Under the pieces are notes generated by a model. It was not told the DNA's origin. It made no database searches and saw nothing but the letters and a program-made list of their open reading frames with translations. Shown in pieces: positions 1 to 6,793 of a stretch of DNA of 8,706 bases. The first letter of the stretch is position 1; each line of letters opens with the position of its first letter. The DNA lies in the NCBI GenBank assembly GCA_022837245.1, contig JALHHX010000032.1, positions 34,653 to 43,358 of the forward strand, written 5' to 3'. This DNA comes from Lentisphaerota bacterium. GTDB lineage: Bacteria > Verrucomicrobiota > Kiritimatiellia > RFP12 > UBA3636. A program made the position numbers and the translations under genes.

Positions 1-31
1 AACCCGGTAGCTGGCAACAAGCAGGAACAAG

Positions 32-1261
32 ATGGCAAGTAAAAGTCAAAAAAACGGAGCGGATCAAACTTACGCCCGAGACTCTAACGACGATAAACGC
101 ATAGAAGCTGTGCTCCCGGATCTGATCGCTTTCCGACGCGACCTCCATGCGCATCCGGAAACCGCCTTCAACGAACACCGCACCGCGCGGCTGATCGCCG
201 AGCGACTGGAGGCGCTGCCCGGGATGAGCGTGCGCCGAGGCGTGGCGGGCACGGGCGTCGTGGCGACCCTCGGCGGCAAAAACGCGGGGCCGTGCCTGGC
301 GTTCCGGGCCGACATGGACGCGCTGCCAATGGACGACGGATGCGGCAAACCGCACGCATCGACTTTTCCCGGCGTCGCGCACGCATGCGGCCACGACGGC
401 CATGTTGCGTGCCTGCTCGGGGCGGCGACACTCATGGCTGAATCGCCAGATCGCCTGGCGGGGCCGGTGAAATTCATTTTCCAACCCGCGGAGGAGGGCG
501 GAGGCGGCGCGCGGCACATGATTGACGAGGGCGCGCTCGAAAACCCGAAGCCCAGCGCGATCTTCGCACTGCACGGGTGGCCGGATCTGCCGGCAGGCAC
601 CATTGGTTTCCGCAGCGGGCCCGTCATGGCATCGACGGATGCCATTGACATTACGGTTCATGGCCGGGGCACCCATGCCGGATACCCGCACCTCGGAATC
701 GATCCGGTGGTTACCGCAGCTCAGATGGTGGTGTCGCTTCAAACAGCCGTGTCTCGATTCCGCGACCCGCTTGATCCCGTTGTTCTGACCTTCGGCTCCT
801 TCCACTCGGGTACAGCCCGCAACGTGGTGCCTGCCACGGCGAGTCTGCAGGGGACGCTGCGCACGCTTTCTGAAAAACAGCGGAACACAATGAAGGGGCT
901 CATCCGCCAGGTGGCAGAACAAACCGCGGCCGCATTCGGCGCGCGGGCAGAAGTTGCAATCGTTGAAGGCTACCCCGTCACATCCAACGACCCGGAGCTT
1001 ACATCGTACCTACGCCAAACCGCCGAGAGTGCTTTTGGCAAGGAGCGCGTTAAGGCACTTGTTTCGGCCACCATGGGCGGGGAGGATTTCTCCTTCTACC
1101 AACAACGCATTCCGGGCTGCATCTTCCGCCTGGGCGTAGCCCGGCCGGATGCTATTGGCGCGGCCGTGCCGCTCCATCATCCGGCGTACGACTTCAACGA
1201 CGACTCCATCGCCACCGGCGTGGCGGTGTTATGCGCGCTGGCTTTTACTTGGGGATCCTGA
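32..1261 (+). CDS. M20-family metal-dependent amidohydrolase (hippurate/N-acyl-amino-acid hydrolase type)
   Basis: This cytoplasmic enzyme is expected to hydrolyse the amide bond of an N-acylated amino acid, as hippurate hydrolases and N-acyl-L-amino-acid amidohydrolases do. The 409 aa match the M20D layout. RADMDALPM lies near residue 92, HACGHDGH at 117-124 gives the usual Cys119 and His121 metal ligands, and QPAEEG at 151-156 gives Glu154/Glu155. His181 (in ALHGW) and the late HHPAYDF (His382/383) complete the metal site. The HGRGTHAG dimerisation-domain motif and MGGEDFSF are also present. There is no signal peptide. The start is supported by AGGAA at 23-27, only 4 nt from the ATG, and the first 22 or so residues are polar and extend beyond the usual family start, so a later start cannot be excluded. 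The true substrate cannot be read from the sequence. The 3' end overlaps the convergent lipoprotein gene by 17 bp. Confidence 0.95.
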   Translation: MASKSQKNGADQTYARDSNDDKRIEAVLPDLIAFRRDLHAHPETAFNEHRTARLIAERLEALPGMSVRRGVAGTGVVATLGGKNAGPCLAFRADMDALPMDDGCGKPHASTFPGVAHACGHDGHVACLLGAATLMAESPDRLAGPVKFIFQPAEEGGGGARHMIDEGALENPKPSAIFALHGWPDLPAGTIGFRSGPVMASTDAIDITVHGRGTHAGYPHLGIDPVVTAAQMVVSLQTAVSRFRDPLDPVVLTFGSFHSGTARNVVPATASLQGTLRTLSEKQRNTMKGLIRQVAEQTAAAFGARAEVAIVEGYPVTSNDPELTSYLRQTAESAFGKERVKALVSATMGGEDFSFYQQRIPGCIFRLGVARPDAIGAAVPLHHPAYDFNDDSIATGVAVLCALAFTWGS

Positions 1262-2096
1262 TCACGGTTCCGGTCATGAGCATGTCGCGTGGGCCGAGCT
1301 TGGTCTTGTTGGCATCCCTGATTTCCTTGCTCCTGGCCGCATCGCCATAAAACTTCTGCGCCAAAGAGGTAAGCGTGTCGCCGCGCACCACGACGTGCTC
1401 CCAATATCCCCCTTCCGCCTCTTGCGAACCAGAGGGAGGTGAATCCCATCCGGAGAAAATGCTTGGCGACGGTTTGGACACCTCGTCGCGCATAATTACG
1501 TTGTCCAGCAGCTTCACCTTTCGGTCGAGTTCTGCCGCCAGCTTCTCGTTCTCCGCCTTCAAGGCTTCTTTTTCGGCTTCGGCGAATTTCAGGAGCTTCT
1601 CTTTTTCCTCAATTGCCTTGCCTAGTTCCTCTATTTGTTTTTCGAGATTCTTCGTGATTCCGACGTAGTCGATATCGGTTGAGAGGCTGGCGTAAGTTTT
1701 GCCTATCCGGTCCCTGCACAGCTTTATGCGCTCCTCAACGAGCGTGACTTTTTCAGCTTCCGGGCGTAGGCGCAAATAAGCGTTGTACTCGCTTATCGCC
1801 GCAAACGGGTCGTCAAGCGAGTCCTGCAGGATTATGCCGAGCTGCAAATGCGCGGTCGCATTGAACGGCTGCGCCACCACCAGCGCCGAGAAAAGCTCCG
1901 CTGCCTTAGTGAAATCCCCTCCGGCCTGCGCGGCCAGAGCCTCCTGCATGGCGGCCTCGGCCACTTCCTCCTTTTCCAGATCCTCCACGTGACGGACGCC
2001 TCCCTTGTGGCACCCGGGCAACGCCGCCGCCAGCAGGAGCAGGAGGCATGAGACGGCGAAGAAGCTCGGCAAATGATAGCGGAGGGCGGTCGTCAT
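1245..2096 (-). CDS. Lipoprotein with TPR-like region, coiled coil and C-terminal LysM domain
   Basis: This is a predicted outer-membrane-anchored lipoprotein of 283 aa that should bind peptidoglycan. A hydrophobic signal ends in the lipobox LPGC, with Cys29 as the acylated residue. His at +2 gives no inner-membrane retention signal in the E. coli sense. Residues 45-112 form helical pairs resembling tetratricopeptide repeats, with GDFTKAAELF and later AISEYNAYLRLRP. Residues 148-200 are a charged coiled coil rich in Glu and Lys. Residues 233-283 are a LysM domain (VVRGDTLTSLAQKFYGD, ending TVIRIPK). The start overlaps the stop of the upstream gene in an ATGA arrangement, and a strong Shine-Dalgarno GGAGGAG (2101-2107) lies inside that gene, which suggests translational coupling. 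LysM is known to bind N-acetylglucosamine-containing glycans. The actual role, whether scaffold, envelope spacer or partner of the exported protein upstream, is unknown. Confidence 0.9.
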   Translation of the reverse strand: MTTALRYHLPSFFAVSCLLLLLAAALPGCHKGGVRHVEDLEKEEVAEAAMQEALAAQAGGDFTKAAELFSALVVAQPFNATAHLQLGIILQDSLDDPFAAISEYNAYLRLRPEAEKVTLVEERIKLCRDRIGKTYASLSTDIDYVGITKNLEKQIEELGKAIEEKEKLLKFAEAEKEALKAENEKLAAELDRKVKLLDNVIMRDEVSKPSPSIFSGWDSPPSGSQEAEGGYWEHVVVRGDTLTSLAQKFYGDAARSKEIRDANKTKLGPRDMLMTGTVIRIPK

Positions 2097-3496
2097 TTGG
2101 CTCCTCCGTTGTTTATTTCAACTTCCACTTCAGCGAAGCTCTGGTGCCTGATCGATTCCAGATGGCGCCTCACAACAACGCGCACCTTGTGGCTGCCGTC
2201 ATTGAAGTTGCGGGTGTCGCACACATAGTTGCGTCCGGTGGCGACTGTGCGGCCATCCACAAACCAGCTATAGCGCAGGAAGACCTCCGGATTCTCCTCC
2301 TCTATCGACGCCGAGAAATCCACGAGGCCGGACAACGTGCCGGCGGGGCGTTTTATGACAGGCGTCACAACCGGCGCCCACGGCTTGCAGAGCGGATCGC
2401 CGACAGGCAGGATCTGCAGCGGGCATGCGATCGACTGGTATATGCTCTCAATCGCGGTGCAGCCTTTGAGGTAGTGAACGAAAACATACGCGTTTGCGAA
2501 TTTCATCCAGATCGCGTATGGTTCGACCACGGTGCCGGAAGTGATTGCCCCCGCCTTGATCCACTCGGTCACTTTCATGTGCGCGCTCTGGTCAAACGCC
2601 GCGCCGAAGCTTGTCAAGTTGTCCGCATACGCGCCGGGTGCCATCCGCAGCTGCGCCAGCGGAACTGTGCGCGCTCCGGTCATGAACCCCGTGAGCGGGA
2701 AATCGGCCGGCCCCGGCATGTTGGTGGAGACGACCGCCCGCTGCCCCGCAAAGGCGTTGACAGCCTCCGCCGCGTCTTCATATTCCCAGTGGCGGGAGGT
2801 GGAGCGGACGTCCTTGTTGACGGCGAAAAACAAGGTTCCCTCGGGATGGGTGCTGTCCGCCGCGGCCATCCGCTCGAGCGCCTCTATTGCCTCACCCACA
2901 GTCATGCCCCGGTTGCCAGTGAAGGCCAGCATCATCGCCGGGAACGGCATGGCGCCGAGCAGCCGGTTGCGCGCGGAATCGAACGTCGACGACGTCCCGG
3001 TCGCCTTGTCCGCTGATACAGGCCCAGCGAACAAGTCCGACACGTACCCGCCTTGTTCCACCATGGCGGCCGCCGGGAGCTGGTTGCGCACGAATGTAAC
3101 ACCCGTGATTGACATCGCGGGCGTCGTGGTGACGCGCGTGGGGAAGCCGCACGAATATACGCAGGCGAGTATCTGGGTGCGCCCGCCGGACTTCTCAATC
3201 GCCTCCGTGACTGGCTTCCAGATGTACTTCGTGAAGTCTTCCGGCGAAATGTCAGTCCCCTGCCCGTCGTAAACCGTCTCCGGCAACGATATGCGGATGA
3301 CGTTGCTATCGGGTATGGAGCGCAGCCGTTTATACACGTCGGCGAGAAGAATCGACTCGACCGAATCGTCGTTCACTATCAGCGCAACTTCATGCGGCCC
3401 CAAAGCGAGAGCCGCCGAAGCGGCAGCGCACGTGCAAGCGGCCAGGACCGTCCTTGCCAGCCATTTAGGCGGCGTCCATGCCGTTTTAACCATCAT
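2093..3496 (-). CDS. Exported TIGR03790-like protein of unknown function with Ig-like C-terminal tail
   Basis: This 467-aa protein has a signal peptide (Lys/Arg, then an Ala-rich core; likely cleavage after ALA near residue 31), so it acts outside the cytoplasm. The mature start, VALIVNDDSVESILLADVYK followed by IPDSNVIRISLP, resembles the opening of TIGR03790 proteins (surviving separate from the host being active, nucleotide-free exported proteins). The middle motifs also fit that family: GAITSGTVVEPYA, a KFANAYVFVHY segment, GCTAIESIYQSIACP and GDPLCKPWA. TIGR03790 has no known activity and is reported mainly from species that carry exosortase. After about residue 375 a region with alternating hydrophobic residues (LRYSWFVDG...) and the ending VEVEIN looks like an Ig/PKD-type beta domain. 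Several Cys residues may form disulfides. The start is MM with no clear Shine-Dalgarno, 8 bp after the efp stop, so translation may depend on read-on from efp. Family assignment is from memory of motifs, not a search. Confidence 0.8.
   Translation of the reverse strand: MMVKTAWTPPKWLARTVLAACTCAAASAALALGPHEVALIVNDDSVESILLADVYKRLRSIPDSNVIRISLPETVYDGQGTDISPEDFTKYIWKPVTEAIEKSGGRTQILACVYSCGFPTRVTTTPAMSITGVTFVRNQLPAAAMVEQGGYVSDLFAGPVSADKATGTSSTFDSARNRLLGAMPFPAMMLAFTGNRGMTVGEAIEALERMAAADSTHPEGTLFFAVNKDVRSTSRHWEYEDAAEAVNAFAGQRAVVSTNMPGPADFPLTGFMTGARTVPLAQLRMAPGAYADNLTSFGAAFDQSAHMKVTEWIKAGAITSGTVVEPYAIWMKFANAYVFVHYLKGCTAIESIYQSIACPLQILPVGDPLCKPWAPVVTPVIKRPAGTLSGLVDFSASIEEENPEVFLRYSWFVDGRTVATGRNYVCDTRNFNDGSHKVRVVVRRHLESIRHQSFAEVEVEINNGGAK
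2101..2107 (-). promoter_or_regulatory. Strong Shine-Dalgarno of the LysM lipoprotein gene
   Basis: GGAGGAG lies 4 nt before the lipoprotein ATG at 2096 and inside the last codons of the upstream gene. Together with the 4-bp ATGA overlap it fixes the start and indicates coupled translation of the two envelope genes. Confidence 0.75.
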
Positions 3497-3504
3497 AACT
3501 GGTG

Positions 3505-4077
3505 TTACTTACGACCTATTATACGATCGGCATACTCACCAGAGCGCGTGTCGATGCGGATCCAGTCTCCCTCTTCCACGAAGATCGGGACCTGCAGCTC
3601 ATATCCGCCCTCAACCGTCGCCGGCTTCATCACCTTGCCAGCGGCCGTGTTGCCCTTGGCTCCCGGATCTGATTTCACAACCTTGCGTTCGATGAAGTTG
3701 GGCAGTTCTATATCAATTGGCTGGCCATCAAGATAGAGGATTTCGCAGCCTATGTCGTCAACAAGGAAGAACTTGCGCGCCCCAAGCACTTCGGCGGAAA
3801 CGGCCGCCTGTTCATAATTTTCGTCAAGGAAGATGTAGTTGTCGCCATCCACATACGAGAAATGCATGGACTTCGTCTCCAGATCCGGCTTCTCGAACGT
3901 ATCGTTTTCGCGGAAGTTCTTAACGAACGTGTTGTTTGTGATGAGGTGCTTAAGACGGCACGTGTAGATCGACTGCCCTTTGCCGGGTTTGGTGAACTGG
4001 TACTCCGTGATAGTATAGGGCTGCCCCTCAAATATTATTTTAAGACCTTTGCGCAGGTCGGATGATGTGTAAGCCAT
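3505..4077 (-). CDS. efp: Translation elongation factor P
   Basis: EF-P binds between the P and E sites of stalled ribosomes and helps form peptide bonds at consecutive prolines. The 190 aa have the family length of about 188. The N-terminal KOW-like domain (about 1-62) carries the loop KPGKGQ with Lys33, the position modified by beta-lysylation in bacteria with EpmA/EpmB. Residues about 66-130 and 131-190 are the two OB-fold domains, including the family signatures GQPIDIELPNFIE, DPGAKGNTA and the C-terminal IRIDTRSGEYADR. The start is well supported by AGGAG, 6 nt before the ATG. It is the first gene of the efp/TIGR03790-like/lipoprotein unit and has its own promoter at 4134-4162. No EF-P modification enzyme is visible in the window. 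Lys33 rather than Arg argues against the EarP rhamnosylation type. Confidence 0.98.
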   Translation of the reverse strand: MAYTSSDLRKGLKIIFEGQPYTITEYQFTKPGKGQSIYTCRLKHLITNNTFVKNFRENDTFEKPDLETKSMHFSYVDGDNYIFLDENYEQAAVSAEVLGARKFFLVDDIGCEILYLDGQPIDIELPNFIERKVVKSDPGAKGNTAAGKVMKPATVEGGYELQVPIFVEEGDWIRIDTRSGEYADRIIGRK

Positions 4078-4083
4078 TGGTTG

Positions 4084-4088
4084 CTCCT
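4084..4088 (-). promoter_or_regulatory. Shine-Dalgarno of efp
   Basis: AGGAG (minus strand) sits 6 nt before the efp ATG at 4077. It confirms this start and gives a short leader of roughly 50 nt from the predicted promoter. Confidence 0.75.
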
Positions 4089-4133
4089 AAAAACTTCTTT
4101 TTAATCTGTAATTGCCTTTTCAATAAGCCTGTC

Positions 4134-4162
4134 ATTTTACAAAATCCCGCTTCTCGCGTCAA
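4134..4162 (-). promoter_or_regulatory. Predicted sigma70-type promoter of efp and the genes behind it
   Basis: On the minus strand, TTGACG (4162-4157) is followed by exactly 17 nt and then TAAAAT (4139-4134), a near-consensus sigma70/RpoD pair. The start of transcription would fall near 4127, about 50 nt before the efp ATG. No operator or riboswitch-like structure is obvious in the short leader. Confidence 0.65.
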
Positions 4163-4185
4163 TCCGCGATTACTGCGGAATTTGC

Positions 4186-4213
4186 TTGCCAAAAAGCCCT
4201 GTTCCGTTATAAA
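4186..4213 (+). promoter_or_regulatory. Predicted sigma70-type promoter of guaB
   Basis: TTGCCA (4186-4191), a 16-nt spacer and TATAAA (4208-4213) make a good sigma70-type promoter. Transcription would start near 4220, leaving a leader of about 45 nt before the guaB ATG. Its -35 box lies 23 bp from the -35 box of the divergent efp promoter, so the two polymerases could compete or be controlled together. I see no convincing purine-repressor-like palindrome. Confidence 0.6.
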
Positions 4214-4249
4214 CTACTTTGGAAAAGACAACGGACAAGGGCATTTATC

Positions 4250-4255
4250 AAGGAG
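4250..4255 (+). promoter_or_regulatory. Shine-Dalgarno of guaB
   Basis: AAGGAG lies 10 nt before the ATG at 4266. It decides the guaB start in favour of 4266 over an upstream in-frame ATG at 4062 that would overlap efp and precede the promoter. Confidence 0.7.
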
Positions 4256-4265
4256 CAGGCGCAGG

Positions 4266-5756
4266 ATGAATAAATATTTTGCAGATTTTATTAAGCAGTT
4301 CCCATTCGAGGGGTTGACTTTCGACGACATTTCGCTCGTCACTCAATATGCGGACTTTCATCCCGATTCCACGTCACTTGAAACGCGCCTGACTTCGCGG
4401 ATCAACCTCAACATCCCGTTCGTAAGCGCCGCAATGGACACCGTCACGGAGGCGCGCATGGCGATCGCGATGGCCATGCTAGGCGGAATAGGCGTCATAC
4501 ATAAGAACCTCGCCCCGGAAGCGCAGGCAGACCAGGTCAGCGAAGTCAAGCATCACCTCAACGGACTCATACACAATCCCGTCACCTTCAAAGTGGGTCA
4601 GACGATAGCCGAAATACTCGCGATCCGCAAGGAGAAGGAATACAACTTCAGCGGCTTCCCGATTCTCGATGACGACGGCCGCGTGGTGGGGGTGCTCACT
4701 TCGAAAGACATCGCCTATGCCGAGGACGTCAATGTCAAAGTCGAGGAGGTGATGACACAGGATCTGATCACCGCACCAGTTGGCACCGGCTTGGAAGAGG
4801 CGTACAAGCTGATGCGCCACAACAAAAAAGGCAAGCTCCCGATCGTAGACAAAAATGGGCGCCTGGCTGGCCTCTACAGCTTCACCGACGTCCATAACCT
4901 CATCGAAAACAACCTCCCGATGGCAAACCGCGATGCGCAGTACAGACTCCGTGTCGCTGCGGCAGTCAGCGGAGGAAACGATCAAGAACGCGTCGATATT
5001 CTCGCCCAAGCCGACGTTGACGCCATAGTAGTTGACAGCGCGCATGGCCATACTAAGAACATCGTGGATATGGTCAAGTGGATAGCCACACACTACCCCG
5101 ACATCGACATCATAGCGGGCAACGTGGCAACCGGCGAGGGCGCGGTCGCGCTGCGCGATTGCGGCGCCCACGCAGTAAAGGTCGGCATCGGCCCCGGCTC
5201 GATCTGCACGACACGCGTCGTCTGCGGCGTCGGCATCCCGCAGATCTCGGCGGTCTACAATGCGGCTTCCGCCCTCAAGGGGTCCATCCCAGTGATCTCA
5301 GACGGCGGCATCCGCCACTCCGGCGACGTGCCCAAGGCGCTTGTCGCAGGCGCCGAATCCGTAATGCTCGGCTCCGTGCTGGCGGCCTCCGAGGAGAGCC
5401 CTGGAGAGAAGATCATCCACGAAGGACGCCATTACGTCGTTTACCGCGGCATGGGCAGCCTGGCCGCCATGATCGCCGGCAAAGGCAGCCGCGAACGCTA
5501 TGCGCAGGCAAGCACTGCAACAGAAGATCTTGTGCCGCAGGGAATCGAGGGGATCGTCCCCTACGCTGGCACTGTAAAGCAGATAATGAACCAGTTCTGC
5601 GGCGGACTCCACTCCTCGCTCGGCTACTGCGGCGCCCACAATATTCCGGAGCTGCGCGAAACCGGAAAAGTGATCCGCGTAACGAACGCGGGCGTGCTTG
5701 AAGCACACCCACACGATGTGAAAATCATCCGCGAGGCGCCAAATTACCGCACCTAA
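4266..5756 (+). CDS. guaB: Inosine-5'-monophosphate dehydrogenase
   Basis: IMP dehydrogenase oxidises IMP to XMP with NAD+, the committed step of guanine nucleotide synthesis. The protein is 496 aa, near the usual bacterial length of about 490. The N-terminal half of the TIM barrel (about 1-90) has the signatures LTFDDISLV and SAAMDTVTEARMA. Two CBS domains, the likely site of ATP/GTP sensing, occupy about 95-152 and 158-216. The second part of the barrel has the loop GIGPGSICTTR with catalytic Cys314, the phosphate-binding ISDGGIR at 344-350, YRGMGS at 393-398 and the flap pair Arg411-Tyr412. The C-terminus ends in VKIIREAPNYRT. All key residues are present. It has its own promoter and Shine-Dalgarno, and the metallophosphoesterase follows after 19 bp. 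No guaA is present in the window. Confidence 0.98.
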   Translation: MNKYFADFIKQFPFEGLTFDDISLVTQYADFHPDSTSLETRLTSRINLNIPFVSAAMDTVTEARMAIAMAMLGGIGVIHKNLAPEAQADQVSEVKHHLNGLIHNPVTFKVGQTIAEILAIRKEKEYNFSGFPILDDDGRVVGVLTSKDIAYAEDVNVKVEEVMTQDLITAPVGTGLEEAYKLMRHNKKGKLPIVDKNGRLAGLYSFTDVHNLIENNLPMANRDAQYRLRVAAAVSGGNDQERVDILAQADVDAIVVDSAHGHTKNIVDMVKWIATHYPDIDIIAGNVATGEGAVALRDCGAHAVKVGIGPGSICTTRVVCGVGIPQISAVYNAASALKGSIPVISDGGIRHSGDVPKALVAGAESVMLGSVLAASEESPGEKIIHEGRHYVVYRGMGSLAAMIAGKGSRERYAQASTATEDLVPQGIEGIVPYAGTVKQIMNQFCGGLHSSLGYCGAHNIPELRETGKVIRVTNAGVLEAHPHDVKIIREAPNYRT

Positions 5757-5775
5757 AAAACAAAAAGACAGCGGC

Positions 5776-6708
5776 TTGACCCCCGCTCAAAAGCACGGGC
5801 TGGAAAGACGCATGGGGAGTAAACTCCTCGAGAAACGCCTTGCGACCGAGAATACACGGGAACTGCTTTTAGGCGGAAGCGTGAACATTTGCCCAATGCG
5901 AATTGCGCGCCCTGTAGTCAACCTCGCATTCAAAGCCGCTGGACTGTGGAAACGAGCACACAGAGAATTCATGAATCCTGTGGTGCGGGAAAACGAGTTT
6001 CAAATTCCAAGCCTGCCAGAACAGCTAAGAGACTTCAAAATTCTCCACCTTAGCGACCTACACCTCGATCTCGATACAAACCTCACCAAGATAATATACG
6101 AGAGAGTAAAAAACCTGAGCTTCGACATAGCGGTGGTGACGGGCGATTTCAACAACTACACAGTGCACACCGACGGGCAGGCACTGGTTGAAATGCGCTC
6201 GCTCATACCTGCATTCGGAGGTGCTCCGATATTCGGCGTGCTTGGCAACCACGACTCTATGCGCGACGTTCCCGTCATGGAAGACATGGGAGTCCGAGTC
6301 CTTCTAAACGAAAACACGCGAATTGAAAAAGACGGCGCAGAAATCGCGATAGCCGGGATCGACGACCCCAACATCTTCGCCACGCACGATCTCGATAAAG
6401 CGCTGGCAGGCACGGACGACGCGGCTGCAAAAGTTCTGCTCTCGCACTCGCCAGGTATACATAAGGAGGCAGCGCGGCACGGAGTAGACATCATGCTCTG
6501 CGGGCACATCCACGGCGGCCAGATCTGCCTCCCCGGAGGAAAAATGCTCCGCACCTACAAAGACCAAGGCGCAACTCACGTTCTGCGCGGCCACTGGTCC
6601 GAAGGCTCTACCCAGGGCTGGACCTCTGCCGGCACCGGTTCCTGCGGCGTCCCCCTCCGCCTCAACTGCCCGCCCGAAATCCTCCTCCACCGCCTCATCC
6701 CCGCCTAG
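5776..6708 (+). CDS. Calcineurin-like metallophosphoesterase (YkuE/YaeI-type)
   Basis: This predicted two-metal phosphoesterase is 310 aa. All five motif blocks are visible: SDLHLD with Asp94 and His96, GD at 123-124, GNHD at 157-160, LLSHSP with His224, and CGHIHGGQ with His244 and His246. The conserved ending AGTGSCGVPLRLNCPPEI also fits. Related enzymes cleave phosphodiesters or the pyrophosphate of lipid-linked nucleotides such as UDP-diacylglucosamine, but the substrate here is not shown. The first 85 residues are an unusual basic, helical N-terminal extension without a clear transmembrane segment. The start is uncertain: the frame opens with TTG at 5776, while an ATG at 5812 has GGAAAG 4 nt before it. 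The longer form is listed because the preceding residues look like a continuous amphipathic helix. The 19-bp gap after guaB and the absence of a terminator suggest read-through from the guaB promoter. Confidence 0.88.
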   Translation: MTPAQKHGLERRMGSKLLEKRLATENTRELLLGGSVNICPMRIARPVVNLAFKAAGLWKRAHREFMNPVVRENEFQIPSLPEQLRDFKILHLSDLHLDLDTNLTKIIYERVKNLSFDIAVVTGDFNNYTVHTDGQALVEMRSLIPAFGGAPIFGVLGNHDSMRDVPVMEDMGVRVLLNENTRIEKDGAEIAIAGIDDPNIFATHDLDKALAGTDDAAAKVLLSHSPGIHKEAARHGVDIMLCGHIHGGQICLPGGKMLRTYKDQGATHVLRGHWSEGSTQGWTSAGTGSCGVPLRLNCPPEILLHRLIPA

Positions 6709-6730
6709 AAAAGGGGCATTCCCTCTTTAG
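6709..6730. terminator. Possible weak bidirectional terminator between convergent genes
   Basis: Immediately after the metallophosphoesterase stop, AGGG (6712-6715) can pair with CCCT (6721-6724) across a 5-nt loop. The tail is CTTTAG on the plus strand and TTTTC on the minus strand. The stem is only 4 bp, with a bulge before a further A/T extension, so this is a weak candidate for ending both the plus-strand guaB unit and the minus-strand rsmI unit. Confidence 0.28.
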
Positions 6731-6746
6731 AAAAGGGTATGCAGCA

Positions 6747-6761
6747 CGGCGGTTGACGCCG
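6747..6761. repeat. Short GC-rich inverted repeat in the convergent gap
   Basis: CGGCG and CGCCG form a 5-bp stem around the loop GTTGA. It lies between the metallophosphoesterase stop and the rsmI stop, among other small inverted repeats, for example GAGG/CCTC at 6776-6788. The cluster looks like repetitive extragenic palindrome material rather than coding sequence, but no second copy is present in this window to test that. Confidence 0.35.
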
Positions 6762-6793
6762 CACTCCATGCCAGAGAGGTTCCGCCTCCCCGG

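Noticed and set aside
2048..3016. A 322-codon open frame on the plus strand
   Set aside because: It lies wholly antisense to the TIGR03790-like gene and the start of the lipoprotein gene. Its product is a low-complexity Arg/His/Gly-rich sequence with no motif, typical of a shadow frame in GC-rich DNA.
2532..3272. A 246-codon open frame on the plus strand
   Set aside because: It is another antisense shadow of the same exported protein gene, Ser/Ala-rich, without a ribosome site or a recognisable domain.
4062..4265. N-terminal extension of guaB to an in-frame ATG at 4062
   Set aside because: It would overlap the efp start, sit upstream of the guaB promoter and add 68 residues that have no place in IMP dehydrogenases. 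The ATG at 4266 has a good Shine-Dalgarno and gives the normal family length.
4479..5171. A 230-codon open frame on the minus strand inside guaB
   Set aside because: guaB is unambiguous on the plus strand and this frame shows only the reverse image of its codons.
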